Positions 35,372 through 44,489 of a stretch of 62,244 bases of DNA are shown in pieces. This stretch comes from Streptomyces sp. ATexAB-D23 (lineage in GTDB: Bacteria > Actinomycetota > Actinomycetes > Streptomycetales > Streptomycetaceae). The notes below the pieces were generated by a model. It ran no database searches. It had not been told where the DNA came from and saw only the letters and a list, made by a program, of their open reading frames with translations. The first letter of the stretch is position 1. Each line of letters opens with the position of its first letter. The stretch lies in assembly GCF_000373645.1 (NCBI RefSeq), contig NZ_KB892027.1:1-62244 (forward strand). Reading direction: 5' to 3'. The position numbers and the translations under genes are program-made.

Positions 35372-35989
35372 GTGGAGCGATGGCTGGCACTGGAACTGGC
35401 GAGCACGATCCGCCATGACGGAGACGGCGGTGTCGCCGACGACCTCGCCACGGTCCGGGGGACGACGGACTGGATCAGGAAGCAGGGGCCTCTGCTGGCC
35501 GGACACGTTCCGGCCGGAGGGCTCACGGCGGACGAGGACCTCCGGCTCGGGATTATCGACCTCCGGCAGGCGGTCCGAGCGCTGTTCGCCCGCCTGGTCA
35601 GTCCCGCTCCCCCCAGCCCGGCGGACGCCCACCGGCTGATGCCCGCCGACCGGGCGATGGACCGCCTCAACACGGCTGCCGCGCGGGAACCGGTCGCCCC
35701 GCAGCTGTACTGGCCCGACGGCCGAGCCCCCGCCGCCCGCCTGCTGACCGCGGAAGAGGACCCGTACGTCCGGCTCGTCGCGGCCCTGGCCCGAGCGGCC
35801 ATCGACTTCCTCAGCGGCCCGCAGAGCACGCGGCTGCGCTCCTGTACCGCGCCGCGCTGCGTGCGCTACTTCGTCAAGAGCCACGGTCGCCAGGAGTGGT
35901 GCAAGCCGTCCTGCGGCAACCGCGCCCGAGCGGCCCGCCACTACCGGCGCCGGCGCACGGCGGCCGACGACGGGCCCGCCCCGTCCTGA
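35372..35989 (+). CDS. CGNR zinc-finger protein with ABATE-type N-terminus
   Basis: A 205-residue putative regulator. The C-terminus has a treble-clef-like cluster CTAPRCVRYFVKSHGRQEWC ending in CGNRARAARHYRR, the family's namesake. The N-terminal 150 residues are the helical ABATE-type domain (ALELASTIR, then DLRQAVRALFARL). Such proteins are presumed stress-responsive transcription regulators. The GTG start gives the usual N-terminus. The inverted repeat at 35273 lies in its upstream region. Confidence 0.83.
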   Translation: MERWLALELASTIRHDGDGGVADDLATVRGTTDWIRKQGPLLAGHVPAGGLTADEDLRLGIIDLRQAVRALFARLVSPAPPSPADAHRLMPADRAMDRLNTAAAREPVAPQLYWPDGRAPAARLLTAEEDPYVRLVAALARAAIDFLSGPQSTRLRSCTAPRCVRYFVKSHGRQEWCKPSCGNRARAARHYRRRRTAADDGPAPS

Positions 35990-36052
35990 CCGCCCGGAGA
36001 GCCCGAAAAAGGGGCGAGCGCTTCGACGAAGTCCGCGACTACGCTCCTCGGC

Positions 36053-37111
36053 ATGCTGAACCACGTTCCGTTGAACGATGCCCTGCGCTCCGCCATAGGC
36101 ACCCCCGACCAGGCCGAACTGCTCGACAGCAGCCCCCGGTCACGGGTGTGGTGGGTGCGGCCCGACGACCGCCCGGCGGTGATCGTCAAGCAGATCACCG
36201 ACGACGGGGACGCGAGCGCCGACGCGGACACGCGCTTCGCACGCGAACTCGCCGGGCTGAGCCTGGCCGGCCGGGCCACCGGGCCCGCCGTGGCCCCCGC
36301 GCTGCTCGGCACGGACCCGTCCGCGCGGGTGATGGTCCTGGAATACGTGGAGGACCTCGGCGAAACGGCCGACTGGATGCCCGGATACGCCGAGTCGCTC
36401 GCCCGGCTGCACGCCCTGACCGGGCCCGCCGACGCGGGCGCGCTCCCGGCCGCGTCGGGGCCCACGGCCGCCGACGCGGAGTCCTTCCTCACCCTGGCAA
36501 GGGCGCTCGACGTGCCCGTACCGTCCACCGTTCCGGACGAACTCGCCGGTCTCCTGGAACGGTTGGACCCCAGCGGCCACCACGCGCTGCTGCACGGCGA
36601 CCCCTGCCCCGGCAATGACCTGCGCACCCCGGACGGCGTCCGCTTCGTCGACTTCGAGCGAGCCTCGCTCGGCAACGGCCTGCTCGAACTCGCCTACTTC
36701 CGCATCGGCTTCCCCACCTGCTGGTGCGCCATGTCGGTCCCCGCGGTCCCGCTCGCCGAGGTCGAGGACATCTACCGGAGCACCTGGCGCGGCCTCACCG
36801 GCAAGGACGTACCGGGTGACCTCGCCGACGCGTGCGCGGGCTGGCTGATCCAGGGCGACGCTCTGGTCGAGCGGGCCCACCGGGGGACGGCTGACCAGCT
36901 CGCCCGGGTGCCCACCGAGGACTTCGAGTGGGGCTACACGTCCGCCCGCGAGCGACTCGTCCACCGCCTGGGCGTGGTCGCCGGCCTGACCCGCGACCAC
37001 GACCACCTCCACGCCACCGGCCGCCTCAGCTCCGCCCTCGCCGACCGCCTCCTCGAACGCTGGCCCGGACTGCGCCCCCTGCCGACGCCGGACGCCCGGC
37101 CCTGGTACTAG
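36053..37111 (+). CDS. Aminoglycoside phosphotransferase (APH)-family kinase
   Basis: A 352-residue kinase-fold protein. The lysine region is AVIVKQI, the catalytic loop LLHGDPCPGND near residue 181, and the metal-binding FVDFERAS near 200. It could phosphorylate an antibiotic, sugar or amino alcohol. The cysteine-rich FPTCWCAM insertion after the DFE segment is unusual. The neighbouring acetyltransferase gene starts 3 bases after its stop, so the two are co-translated or at least co-transcribed. Confidence 0.83.
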   Translation: MLNHVPLNDALRSAIGTPDQAELLDSSPRSRVWWVRPDDRPAVIVKQITDDGDASADADTRFARELAGLSLAGRATGPAVAPALLGTDPSARVMVLEYVEDLGETADWMPGYAESLARLHALTGPADAGALPAASGPTAADAESFLTLARALDVPVPSTVPDELAGLLERLDPSGHHALLHGDPCPGNDLRTPDGVRFVDFERASLGNGLLELAYFRIGFPTCWCAMSVPAVPLAEVEDIYRSTWRGLTGKDVPGDLADACAGWLIQGDALVERAHRGTADQLARVPTEDFEWGYTSARERLVHRLGVVAGLTRDHDHLHATGRLSSALADRLLERWPGLRPLPTPDARPWY

Positions 37112-37114
37112 GCC

Positions 37115-37567
37115 GTGTCGCACGCGCGCATCGCACCGGCCGCCATGGCCGACTTCCACCAGGTTCTCGCCGACCACCACCGCTACTGGGGAGCCCGCGA
37201 CCTGCGGTCGCTGCATCTCGCGGCGCTGGTGCGGGAGTTCGGTGACACCTGCCTCGTCGCCCGGGGCGAGGACGGCATTCACGGGTACGTCATCGGGTTC
37301 GTGACCCCGGCCGGCACCGGGTACGTTCACCTGATCGCCACCCGGGACGACGTCCGGGGCACCGGCCTCGGACGTCGCCTGTACGAGGCGTTCGCCGATG
37401 CCGCGCACCGCCACGGCGCACTGCGGCTGAAGGCGATCACGTCGGTCGGGAACGCGGGCTCCCTCGCGTTCCACCGGAGCCTGGGTTTCGAGGCGACGGT
37501 GGTCGACGACTACGACGGTCCCGGGCGGGCCATGGTCGTCTTCCACCGCGATCTGCCGCTGGGCTGA
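37115..37567 (+). CDS. GNAT acetyltransferase
   Basis: 150 residues with the acetyl-CoA motif RDDVRGTGLGRRLYEAFADAA (R/QxxGxG/A) and the terminal NAGSLAFHRSLGFE segment. It probably acetylates a small amine. The GTG start lies 3 bases after the kinase gene, and the pair may form a small-molecule modification unit. Confidence 0.85.
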   Translation: MSHARIAPAAMADFHQVLADHHRYWGARDLRSLHLAALVREFGDTCLVARGEDGIHGYVIGFVTPAGTGYVHLIATRDDVRGTGLGRRLYEAFADAAHRHGALRLKAITSVGNAGSLAFHRSLGFEATVVDDYDGPGRAMVVFHRDLPLG

Positions 37568-37610
37568 GCCGCACCGCCGGCCCCGCGGTTCGGCCCGAGC
37601 GGGGCCGGCG

Positions 37611-38060
37611 TCACGCCGGGCGCGCTCTCCTCCACAGCAGCGTGACCGCGACAGCGCCCGCCAGGCACGGGATCAGCCCGGCCCAGCCCAGCTCCGGCGG
37701 AAGGCCGGTCGCGCCGGAGGTGTCCTTGATCAGCAGCCCGGTCAGTCCGGTCGCGGCGCCGGTCACGAAGACCGCGGTCGCGACGGCGGGGGCCCACCGT
37801 TTGCCCGCCTTGACGGTCCAGGCCGTCGTGAGCCAGGCCAGGATGCCGAGCACCCCGATGACGGTCGAGACGACCAGGTAGGTGGTGACGGCCGAGTCGA
37901 CCTGTGCCTGGGAGTAGTCGGGGTAGCCCGCGCGGATGTGATCGGCCAGCAGGTGGGTGGTGCCGCGGTCGGCGTACGGGGCGATCGTCGCGAGGACGGT
38001 GAGGGCGAGGCCCGCGTACATCGCTGCGAGCGGCCCTCGTGCGGGGAGTGGACGGGTCAT
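37611..38060 (-). CDS. Hypothetical four-TM membrane protein
   Basis: 149 residues with hydrophobic segments near 12-30, 60-85, 92-112 and 122-142. No motif is recognised. It starts 28 bases after the stop of the alpha/beta hydrolase gene on the same strand and is probably co-transcribed with it under the TetR regulator at 39221. Confidence 0.7.
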   Translation of the reverse strand: MTRPLPARGPLAAMYAGLALTVLATIAPYADRGTTHLLADHIRAGYPDYSQAQVDSAVTTYLVVSTVIGVLGILAWLTTAWTVKAGKRWAPAVATAVFVTGAATGLTGLLIKDTSGATGLPPELGWAGLIPCLAGAVAVTLLWRRARPA

Positions 38061-38088
38061 CAGGGTGCCTCTCTCGTGGGTTCCCGAG

Positions 38089-39054
38089 TCACTGCGCCAG
38101 CGTCATACGGAGGAAGGCGAGGATCTCCGCCTGAGCGGCGTGCGCCTGCGGTTCGACGCCGGGCAGGGTGAGGAACGCGTGCTGCGCTCCGGAGTATTCG
38201 GAGAGCCGCACCGAGGTCCCCGCCTCGTGCAGCCGCTCGGCGTAGCGGCGGCCGTGGTCGGCCGCCGCGTCCAGGGTCGGCACCACCACGAGCGCCGGGG
38301 CGAGCCCGCTCAGGTCGTCGGCGTACAGCGGCGAGACCGCGCGGGCGTCGGCCCCGGGCGGGACGGCGAGCCGCTGGAACAGCTCCAGCTGCGGCAGAAC
38401 CGGCGTCGGGCTGTACGCGTACTCGGCGACCGAGGGGTAGTCGAACATCGTCCCGGTCACATCGACGGCCGGGTTGACCAGCACCTGTGCCCTGAGCTCC
38501 AGCCCCGCCTCCCGGGCCCGGACGGCCGTCAGCGCGCTGATCAGCGCGCCGCAGCTCTCGCCGAACACGGCCACGCGTGCGGGGTCGACGCCCCACTCCT
38601 GCGCGTGCGCCACCACGTGCCGGAGCACGTCCCAGCCGTCGTCGGCGGCGTCCGACAGCGGGGTGCCGGGAGCGAGGAGGCGGTGCTCGACGGAGACGAC
38701 GAGGGCGGGCAGCCGGGCGGCGAGGTGGCTGTTGGTCCAGTCGCACTGCACCGCCGTGCCCACGAAGCTGCCTCCGTGGACATGGACCACGAGCGGCAGC
38801 GGGCCGGTTCGGGCCTCGGTGCCGTCGTCTCCCGCCGGGGCCGGGCGGTGGACCCGGACGGGCAGGTCGCGGCCCGGCAGTTCGACCGTCTGCCAGGAGA
38901 TCTCGGCGCCGGCGTCCGGCTCTCCCAGGAACGCCCGCGCCCCGCTGGAGGCCCGGAAGCGGTTCTCCGCGTCGCGGTAGGCGAGCAGTTCCTCGGTCGT
39001 GATCGCCGAGAAGTCCGGCTCGGGCGGCCGCGCCGCGGCGGTGGTCTCGCTCAT
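38089..39054 (-). CDS. Alpha/beta hydrolase, HSL-type esterase
   Basis: 321 residues with HVHGGSFVG (oxyanion hole), FGESCGA (nucleophile Ser), VPTLDAAADHG (acid) and GAQHAFLTL (His). The substrate is probably a small ester. The ATG at 39054 gives a normal N-terminus. It is divergent from a TetR gene, and an array of five 12-bp repeats fills the space between, so the TetR protein very likely represses it. Confidence 0.87.
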   Translation of the reverse strand: MSETTAAARPPEPDFSAITTEELLAYRDAENRFRASSGARAFLGEPDAGAEISWQTVELPGRDLPVRVHRPAPAGDDGTEARTGPLPLVVHVHGGSFVGTAVQCDWTNSHLAARLPALVVSVEHRLLAPGTPLSDAADDGWDVLRHVVAHAQEWGVDPARVAVFGESCGALISALTAVRAREAGLELRAQVLVNPAVDVTGTMFDYPSVAEYAYSPTPVLPQLELFQRLAVPPGADARAVSPLYADDLSGLAPALVVVPTLDAAADHGRRYAERLHEAGTSVRLSEYSGAQHAFLTLPGVEPQAHAAQAEILAFLRMTLAQ

Positions 39055-39122
39055 GTGTTCTTCTCCCCTCCCGGCGGCATGCCGGGTGTGTCGTATGACC
39101 GGACAGCGCAATGCCCTCATTA

Positions 39123-39194
39123 TGCACGCACCGCGTGCAACGGCAAGTGCATGAATGAGTGCATGGCTGAGTGCAACACCGAGTGCATGAGTTA
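39123..39194. promoter_or_regulatory. Five 12-bp direct repeats plus an inverted repeat: likely TetR operator array
   Basis: GTGCA begins at 39135, 39147, 39159, 39171 and 39183, exactly 12 bases apart. Units are GTGCAACGGCAA, GTGCATGAATGA, GTGCATGGCTGA, GTGCAACACCGA and GTGCATGAGTTA. The first copy also ends the inverted repeat TGCACGC-ACC-GCGTGCA (39123-39139). The block covers the region between the divergent hydrolase and TetR genes. Confidence 0.75.
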
Positions 39195-39220
39195 GGGTGA
39201 GTCCGGACGAGAGGGGCGCG

Positions 39221-39874
39221 ATGACTGGCCGACGGCGATGGTCGACCGAGGAGATCCTGGACACGGCGGAGGAGCTGCTGCGCACGGGCGACGCCGAGTC
39301 GTTCAGCGTGCGCAGGCTCGCCGCGGCGCTCGGGACCGACTCGTCCAGCCTCTACCGGCACTTCCGCAACAAGACCGAACTGCTGCGCGCGGTCGCCGAC
39401 CGCGTCCTGCTGGCCGCCATGGACGGCTACCGCCCCGAGGGCGACTGGCGGCAGCGCGTCATGGCCCTGGCCCTGCGCCTGCGCGAGGCGTTCGGCGAGC
39501 AGCCCCAGCTCGCCGCCGTGTGGGGGCGCTACGCCTCCGGCGGCACCGGGGCCCGGCTGGTCATGGAGGAGGTGTTGCAGGCATTGCGCGCGTCCGGCCT
39601 GCCCGACGAGGAGATCCCGGCGCGCTACCACCGCCTCGTGATCCTCCTCGCCGCGCTGCTCGCCTCCGAGGGCGGCATCGGCACCATCACCCCCACGGAG
39701 TACGAACAGGGCCAGGAGCAGTTCCGCGTCGCGGTGCTCGGCGCCGACCCCGAACGCTTCCCCGCCCTGGCCCACTTCGCCCGCGACGTCCGCCCTCTCG
39801 GAGCGGACCGCGGCGCCGCGTTCGAGGAGATCCTCGCCGCCCACCTGGACCACATCGAGGCCCGGATCGCCTGA
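39221..39874 (+). CDS. TetR-family regulator
   Basis: 217 residues. The helix-turn-helix is FSVRRLAAALGTDSSSLYRHF at about 27-47, and the helical ligand domain follows. The ATG at 39221 is preferred over the GTG at 39197, because GAGAGGGG lies just ahead of it and the first helix then sits at the usual place. It is expected to repress itself and the divergent esterase through the 12-bp repeats upstream. Confidence 0.88.
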   Translation: MTGRRRWSTEEILDTAEELLRTGDAESFSVRRLAAALGTDSSSLYRHFRNKTELLRAVADRVLLAAMDGYRPEGDWRQRVMALALRLREAFGEQPQLAAVWGRYASGGTGARLVMEEVLQALRASGLPDEEIPARYHRLVILLAALLASEGGIGTITPTEYEQGQEQFRVAVLGADPERFPALAHFARDVRPLGADRGAAFEEILAAHLDHIEARIA

Positions 39875-39944
39875 CGGGCGCCACGCCCGCCCCGTACGGG
39901 CGGGGCCCGCCCCCCCCCACCGAGCCGGGGCCGGGCACGCCCCG

Positions 39945-41192
39945 TCATGAGGGGCTGGGCGACACCTCCTCCGGCTCGCGCCGCGAGGCCCGGTCCTGCC
40001 GGGGGAGCAGGAGCGGAGTGGCCAGGATGAGCAGGCCCGCGGCCATGAGCGCGGTGCGCGGGCCGGTGGCGCCGGCGAGCAGTCCGGCCAGCGCGGTGAG
40101 GACGGCGACGGACGCCTGCTGCCCGATCGACCAGGCCGTCAGGGTGCGGGCGACGAGAGGCCCGGGAGTCTGTTCGAGGCGGTACGTGGCGAGCACCGGG
40201 CTGTACAGGCTCATGCTGACGATGATGGCCAGTTCGACGGCCATCACGGTGACGAGGCCGACGACGCCGGGGCGGACGAAGGCCAGACCGATCAGCCAGA
40301 CGGCGCGCAGCGTGCCGACGGTCCGGAAGATCCGGTCCCGGCCGTAGCGGGCGACGACACGGCGGGCCAGCCGGGAGCCGATGAGTCCGCCGAGGCAGGG
40401 GGCGGCGAAGGCGAGCCCGTACTGCCAGGGCGGGAAGCCGAGTTGGCGGAGCAGGAGCACGGCGAGCAGCGGTTCGGTGGCCATGATCAGACCCGCGACG
40501 AGGATCTGGTTGAGGTAGAGGGACCGTAGGCCGGGATGGCTCATGATGTGCCGCCAGCCGTCGAGCAGCGCGCCCGCCCGGCCCGGACTCCGGCCGGCCC
40601 GCTCCGGCGCTTCCTCCTCGCCGCGGATCGCGGTGACGCCCAGCGCGGACAGGAGGTAGCCGAGGGCGTCGGCCACGACGGTGGTGACCGGCCCGAACAC
40701 ACCGATCGCCGCCCCGCCCAGCGGCGGCCCCACCGCGATGGAACTCCAGTTCGTGGACTCGAACCGCGCGTTGGCGACGAGCAGGTCCTCCGGCCGGACC
40801 AGGGCCTTGAGGTACGCGCCACTGGCCGCGCCGAACGCGATCTTCGCCGCGGCGACCACGGCCGAGATCACCAGCAGCTGGACGAAGCCGAGCCGGCCGA
40901 AGGCATAGGCCACCGGGATCGACGCCATGGCCGCGAACCGGACCAGGTCCATCCCGATCATGACCGGGCGCTTGCGCCGGAACTCCACCCACGGCGCGAG
41001 CGGCACCGCGATCAGCGCCCCCACCGCCGGGCCCACCGCGGACAGCGCGGACACCTCGGCGGGCCCGGCGTGCAAAACCATGACGGCGATCAGCGGCAGG
41101 GCCCCGAACCCCAGCCCGGACCCGTACGCGCTCGCCGCGTACGCCGCCCACAGCCAGCCGAACTCCCGGCCCAACGCTCTTGCGCCCACCAC
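39945..41192 (-). CDS. MFS transporter
   Basis: 415 residues with about 12 hydrophobic segments and the inter-helix basic loop EFRRKRP; DHA3-like (enterobactin exporter or macrolide efflux type). The start lies 119 bases from the divergent LysR gene, whose site-like inverted repeats lie between. Substrate unknown. Confidence 0.85.
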   Translation of the reverse strand: MVGARALGREFGWLWAAYAASAYGSGLGFGALPLIAVMVLHAGPAEVSALSAVGPAVGALIAVPLAPWVEFRRKRPVMIGMDLVRFAAMASIPVAYAFGRLGFVQLLVISAVVAAAKIAFGAASGAYLKALVRPEDLLVANARFESTNWSSIAVGPPLGGAAIGVFGPVTTVVADALGYLLSALGVTAIRGEEEAPERAGRSPGRAGALLDGWRHIMSHPGLRSLYLNQILVAGLIMATEPLLAVLLLRQLGFPPWQYGLAFAAPCLGGLIGSRLARRVVARYGRDRIFRTVGTLRAVWLIGLAFVRPGVVGLVTVMAVELAIIVSMSLYSPVLATYRLEQTPGPLVARTLTAWSIGQQASVAVLTALAGLLAGATGPRTALMAAGLLILATPLLLPRQDRASRREPEEVSPSPS

Positions 41193-41221
41193 ACCTCACC
41201 CGGACAACCGGAAATTGACCC

Positions 41222-41293
41222 GAGCGAGCTAATCGCTCAGAAGAACACCAGGTCAAACAACCAAAGAGGCCGCTGCCCACAACCAGGGGTTGT
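41222..41293. promoter_or_regulatory. Two inverted repeats in the MFS/LysR divergent promoter
   Basis: GAGCGA-GCTAA-TCGCTC (41222-41238) and ACAACC-AGG-GGTTGT (41279-41293) are perfect 6-bp inverted repeats. A partial ACAACC copy is at 41257-41262. One or both are likely LysR binding sites. Confidence 0.5.
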
Positions 41294-41311
41294 TCACTAA
41301 GCTCGCTCTCC

Positions 41312-42247
41312 GTGGACCTCCAAGCAGTACGAACCTTCGTCGCCGTCACGGAAGCGGGCGGGTTCCACAAAGCCGCCGCCGACCTGTCGGTCACCCAGCA
41401 GGCCGTCTCCAAGCGGATCGCCGCGCTGGAGCAGACCCTCGGCGTCCGGCTGTTCACCCGCGCCCCGCGCGGCGCCGCGCTCACCATCGACGGCCGGGCG
41501 TTCCTGCCCCACGCCCGCGAACTGCTGCGCGCGGCCGAGCGCGCGAGCGCGTCCGTATCCCCGGGCCGCCGCCCGCTGCGCGTCGATGTGATCGCCTCGC
41601 GCACCGCGCAGTCGAGCCTGATGCGCGGATTCCACGGCGCGCATCCCGAGATCGTCCTCGACGTGATGATGCTGGTCAGTATGGACACGGCCGTCGCCGC
41701 TCTCCTCTCCGGCGAACTCGACGCGACGTTCCGCGCGGTCGCGGCCCCCGGCCGCCCCCTGCCCGACGGCATCGAGTCCGTACGGGTCCTGGACGAACCC
41801 CTCCAACTCCTCACCGGCCCCGCCCATGCCCTGGCGGACGCCCCCTCGGTCACCCTCGCCGGCCTCGTCGGCCACCGCGTCTGGATGCCCGGCATCGCCC
41901 CCGGCACCGAGTGGGGCGCCTACTACGACGACCTCGTCGCCGAGTTCGGCCTCACCATCGAGGCGACCGGCCCGAACTTCGGCTCCGACGCGCTCCTGGA
42001 CACCATCGCGGACACCCCTGCCCTGGCCACCTTCATGGGCGAGCACTCCCGCCTCATCTGGCCCGCCGGCCACGGCCTGCGTCGCATCCCGGTGACCGGC
42101 CCGGCACCGGTCTACCCGCACTCGCTCCTCTGGCACCGCGACAACCCCCACCCCGCGCTGGCCGCCCTGCGTACCCACCTCGCCGCGACGACGGCCGACC
42201 ACGACGCGGCAGGGACCTGGGTCCCGGACTGGGTGCCCCCGCGCTGA
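41312..42247 (+). CDS. LysR-family regulator
   Basis: 311 residues with the LTTR helix-turn-helix at the N-terminus (FVAVTEAGGFHKAAADLSVTQ, then VSKRIAALEQTLGVRLF) and a periplasmic-binding-like effector domain. The GTG start gives the exact family N-terminus MDLQAVRTF. Divergent from the MFS exporter, which it probably regulates in response to a ligand. Confidence 0.9.
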   Translation: MDLQAVRTFVAVTEAGGFHKAAADLSVTQQAVSKRIAALEQTLGVRLFTRAPRGAALTIDGRAFLPHARELLRAAERASASVSPGRRPLRVDVIASRTAQSSLMRGFHGAHPEIVLDVMMLVSMDTAVAALLSGELDATFRAVAAPGRPLPDGIESVRVLDEPLQLLTGPAHALADAPSVTLAGLVGHRVWMPGIAPGTEWGAYYDDLVAEFGLTIEATGPNFGSDALLDTIADTPALATFMGEHSRLIWPAGHGLRRIPVTGPAPVYPHSLLWHRDNPHPALAALRTHLAATTADHDAAGTWVPDWVPPR

Positions 42248-42402
42248 ACGGCCCCTCCTGCCGGACCTGTTCGGACGCATCGGCCTGCCGCGAAAGGGCA
42301 TGCGCACAATTGTCCGAGCGATAGGTTCTGTGCCATGCACGCGCTCGCCGAACCGGCCACCGCCGTCCCGCGCCCCGCCGTCGACCCCGGGAGGCCCGCC
42401 GT

Positions 42403-42975
42403 ATGAGCGGCGCGGTGATACGCCGCCTGACCGGCGCCGAACTCCTCGCCCGGCCGCGGGACGTGCGCCGGGTGTACGCGGAGGCGTTCGCGGGCCCGCC
42501 CTGGTTCGAGGACGCCTCGGCGGCCGACGGGTTCATCCGCCGGCTGACCGGCGACGTCACCCGGGACGGCTTCACGGCGGCCGGTGCGTTCCGGGGCGAC
42601 AGCCTGGTCGGACTGGCCACCGCCTGGACCACGCCCGCGCCGTTCCCCGCCGACCGCTCCTACGCGCAGGTCGCGGCGGCCTTCGGGGCCGACCGTACGG
42701 CGCGGTGGCTGTGCGGGAGCCTCGAAGTCGACGAGCTCGCCCTCGCCACGGCGGCGCGCGGGCAGGGAGTGGGCGCGGCCCTTCTGGACGCGGTGGTCGC
42801 CGGCGCCCCCGGGGGCAGGTGCTGGCTGCTGACCTCCGGCCGGGCCCGTGACGCGATCGGCTTCTACCGGCGTGCGGGCTGGGTCCAGGCCGTTCACCCC
42901 GCCGGCGACGGCACCGGCATCGTGGTCTTCCTCGGCCCCCGGCACCCGGCCCGTACCGCCGCCGGCTCCCTCTGA
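42403..42975 (+). CDS. GNAT acetyltransferase
   Basis: 190 residues with SLEVDELALATAARGQGVGAALLDAV, the acetyl-CoA binding strand and Q/RxxGxG loop, and the late DAIGFYRRAGW segment. Substrate unknown. It is in the same direction as the LysR gene but 155 bases away. Confidence 0.82.
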   Translation: MSGAVIRRLTGAELLARPRDVRRVYAEAFAGPPWFEDASAADGFIRRLTGDVTRDGFTAAGAFRGDSLVGLATAWTTPAPFPADRSYAQVAAAFGADRTARWLCGSLEVDELALATAARGQGVGAALLDAVVAGAPGGRCWLLTSGRARDAIGFYRRAGWVQAVHPAGDGTGIVVFLGPRHPARTAAGSL

Positions 42976-43011
42976 CGCGGCAGCCGCGCCAGGCGCCGCG
43001 GCCCCGTCCGC

Positions 43012-43464
43012 TCAGTGGGCGAGGCGACGGGGCGCGAGCGGCAGGGGCGGGGTGAGGACGGGCTCCAGGAGCTGCGCGAGCTGCCGGCGTTGATGCGGTT
43101 CGAGCCGGTCGGTGGCCGGGGCCATGGCGTCCCGGGCCTCCGCGTACAGCCGCTCGGTGAGTTCGCGTCCCGCGTCGGTGATCAGGACGATCACGGCGCG
43201 CTTGTCCTCGGGGCTGGCACCGCGGGCCAGCAGGCCCCGGCGTTCGGCGCGGGCGATGAGGCCGGACAGGGTCGACTTGTCCAGGCCGAGAAAGGTCGCC
43301 AGGTCGCTCATGCGGGGCTGCCGGTCGCGCAGGATGCCGAGCACGCGCAGCTGGGTGAGGGAGAGGTCGTGCTCGGCGCCGATCCGCGTGAGCACCCCCA
43401 TGATCTGAAAGGCGCTGCGGCCCAGGGCGTCCAGCAGGGCGTCTGTGGAGTCATCGGGAGCCAT
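43012..43464 (-). CDS. MarR-family regulator
   Basis: 150 residues. The winged helix is MSDLATFLGLDKSTLSGLIARAERRGLL, with wing residues SPEDKRAVIVLIT. The ATG at 43464 is preferred; earlier ones overlap the operator. It is head to head with the zinc-less oxidoreductase gene and separated by palindromic sites, so it probably represses that gene and itself. Confidence 0.88.
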   Translation of the reverse strand: MAPDDSTDALLDALGRSAFQIMGVLTRIGAEHDLSLTQLRVLGILRDRQPRMSDLATFLGLDKSTLSGLIARAERRGLLARGASPEDKRAVIVLITDAGRELTERLYAEARDAMAPATDRLEPHQRRQLAQLLEPVLTPPLPLAPRRLAH

Positions 43465-43487
43465 GGCGACCACCCTACTTGACATTG

Positions 43488-43532
43488 TTGGCATTACAAA
43501 CAACTCTGGTATTGATTGGTAATGCAAACCAA
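43488..43532. promoter_or_regulatory. Paired palindromic sites in the MarR/oxidoreductase promoter
   Basis: GCATTAC (43491-43497) and GTAATGC (43519-43525) form an inverted repeat. Each is embedded in a TTGG...CAAAC(C)AA context, giving two related half-palindromes. They lie between the divergent starts and just after TTGACA at 43479. Confidence 0.6.
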
Positions 43533-43554
43533 CCGTCCGACCAGGGAGTTTCTC

Positions 43555-44484
43555 ATGCACGCAGCAGTCATCACGGCGTACGGCACCCCGCCCGCCTACC
43601 GCGAGCACCCCGAACCCGTGGCCCGGGGCGAGCACGAGATGGTCGTGGACGTCCTCGCGGCGGGCCTGCACCACCTCACCCGCTCCAAGGCCAACGGCAC
43701 CCACTACTCGGCCTCCGGCGTCTTCCCGATCGTGCCCGGCGCCGACGGCGTCGTACGCGACCCCTCGGGGCGCCTGCGCTACGCGGCCCTGGACGACACG
43801 GACCTGGGCACCTTCGCCGAACGCACCGTGATCGACGTACGCCGCAGCGTCGTCCTGCCCGACAACGCGGACCCGGTGCGGATCGCCGCCGCGATGAACC
43901 CGGGCATGTCCTCCTGGGTCGCCCTGCGCCGCCGCATCGTCTTCGAGAAGGGGCAGCGCGTCCTCATCCTCGGCGCCACCGGCAGCGCCGGACGCATGGC
44001 CATCCAGATCGCCAAGCGGTTCGGCGCGGCGGAGGTCTTCGCCGCCGGGCGGGACGCCGCCAGGCTGGAGCCGCTGACCGGCCTCGGCGCGGACCGCGTC
44101 CTCACCTTCGACTCGATCGCCGCAGCCGCCGACGCCGACGTCGTCCTCGACTTCGTGTGGGGCGAGCCCGCGGCGGACGCCATGATCCCCCTCCTCACCG
44201 CCCGCGCCGACCGCTCGGTGCCGCTGACCTGGGTGCAGATCGGCTCCATGGCGGGCGCGTCGGCCCCGGTGCCCTCGGCGGCGCTGCGTGCGGCCCGGCT
44301 CCAGATCGTGGGCAGCGGCATCGGATCACTCTCCCCCCGCGACATCCTCGCCGAACTCCCGGAGCTGGCCGAGGCGGTGACCGAGGGCGCCCTCGACGTC
44401 CGGGCCCGTCCCGTGTCCCCGTCCGGTATCGCCGAGGCGTGGAACGACCACCGGACCGACGAACGCCTCGTCTTCGTCCCGTAG
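43555..44484 (+). CDS. Quinone-oxidoreductase-like MDR dehydrogenase
   Basis: 309 residues with an N-terminal GroES-like fold and the NADPH motif VLILGATGSAGRMAIQIAK. It lacks the zinc ligands of alcohol dehydrogenases, so it belongs to the quinone/enone reductase branch. The ATG at 43555 follows AGGGAG. It is controlled, probably, by the divergent MarR protein. Substrate is an electrophile or quinone by family. Confidence 0.85.
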   Translation: MHAAVITAYGTPPAYREHPEPVARGEHEMVVDVLAAGLHHLTRSKANGTHYSASGVFPIVPGADGVVRDPSGRLRYAALDDTDLGTFAERTVIDVRRSVVLPDNADPVRIAAAMNPGMSSWVALRRRIVFEKGQRVLILGATGSAGRMAIQIAKRFGAAEVFAAGRDAARLEPLTGLGADRVLTFDSIAAAADADVVLDFVWGEPAADAMIPLLTARADRSVPLTWVQIGSMAGASAPVPSAALRAARLQIVGSGIGSLSPRDILAELPELAEAVTEGALDVRARPVSPSGIAEAWNDHRTDERLVFVP

Positions 44485-44489
44485 GCCCT

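Noticed and set aside
39135..39194. CRISPR-like array
   Set aside because: The unit is 12 bases with no spacers; it is an operator-type tandem repeat.
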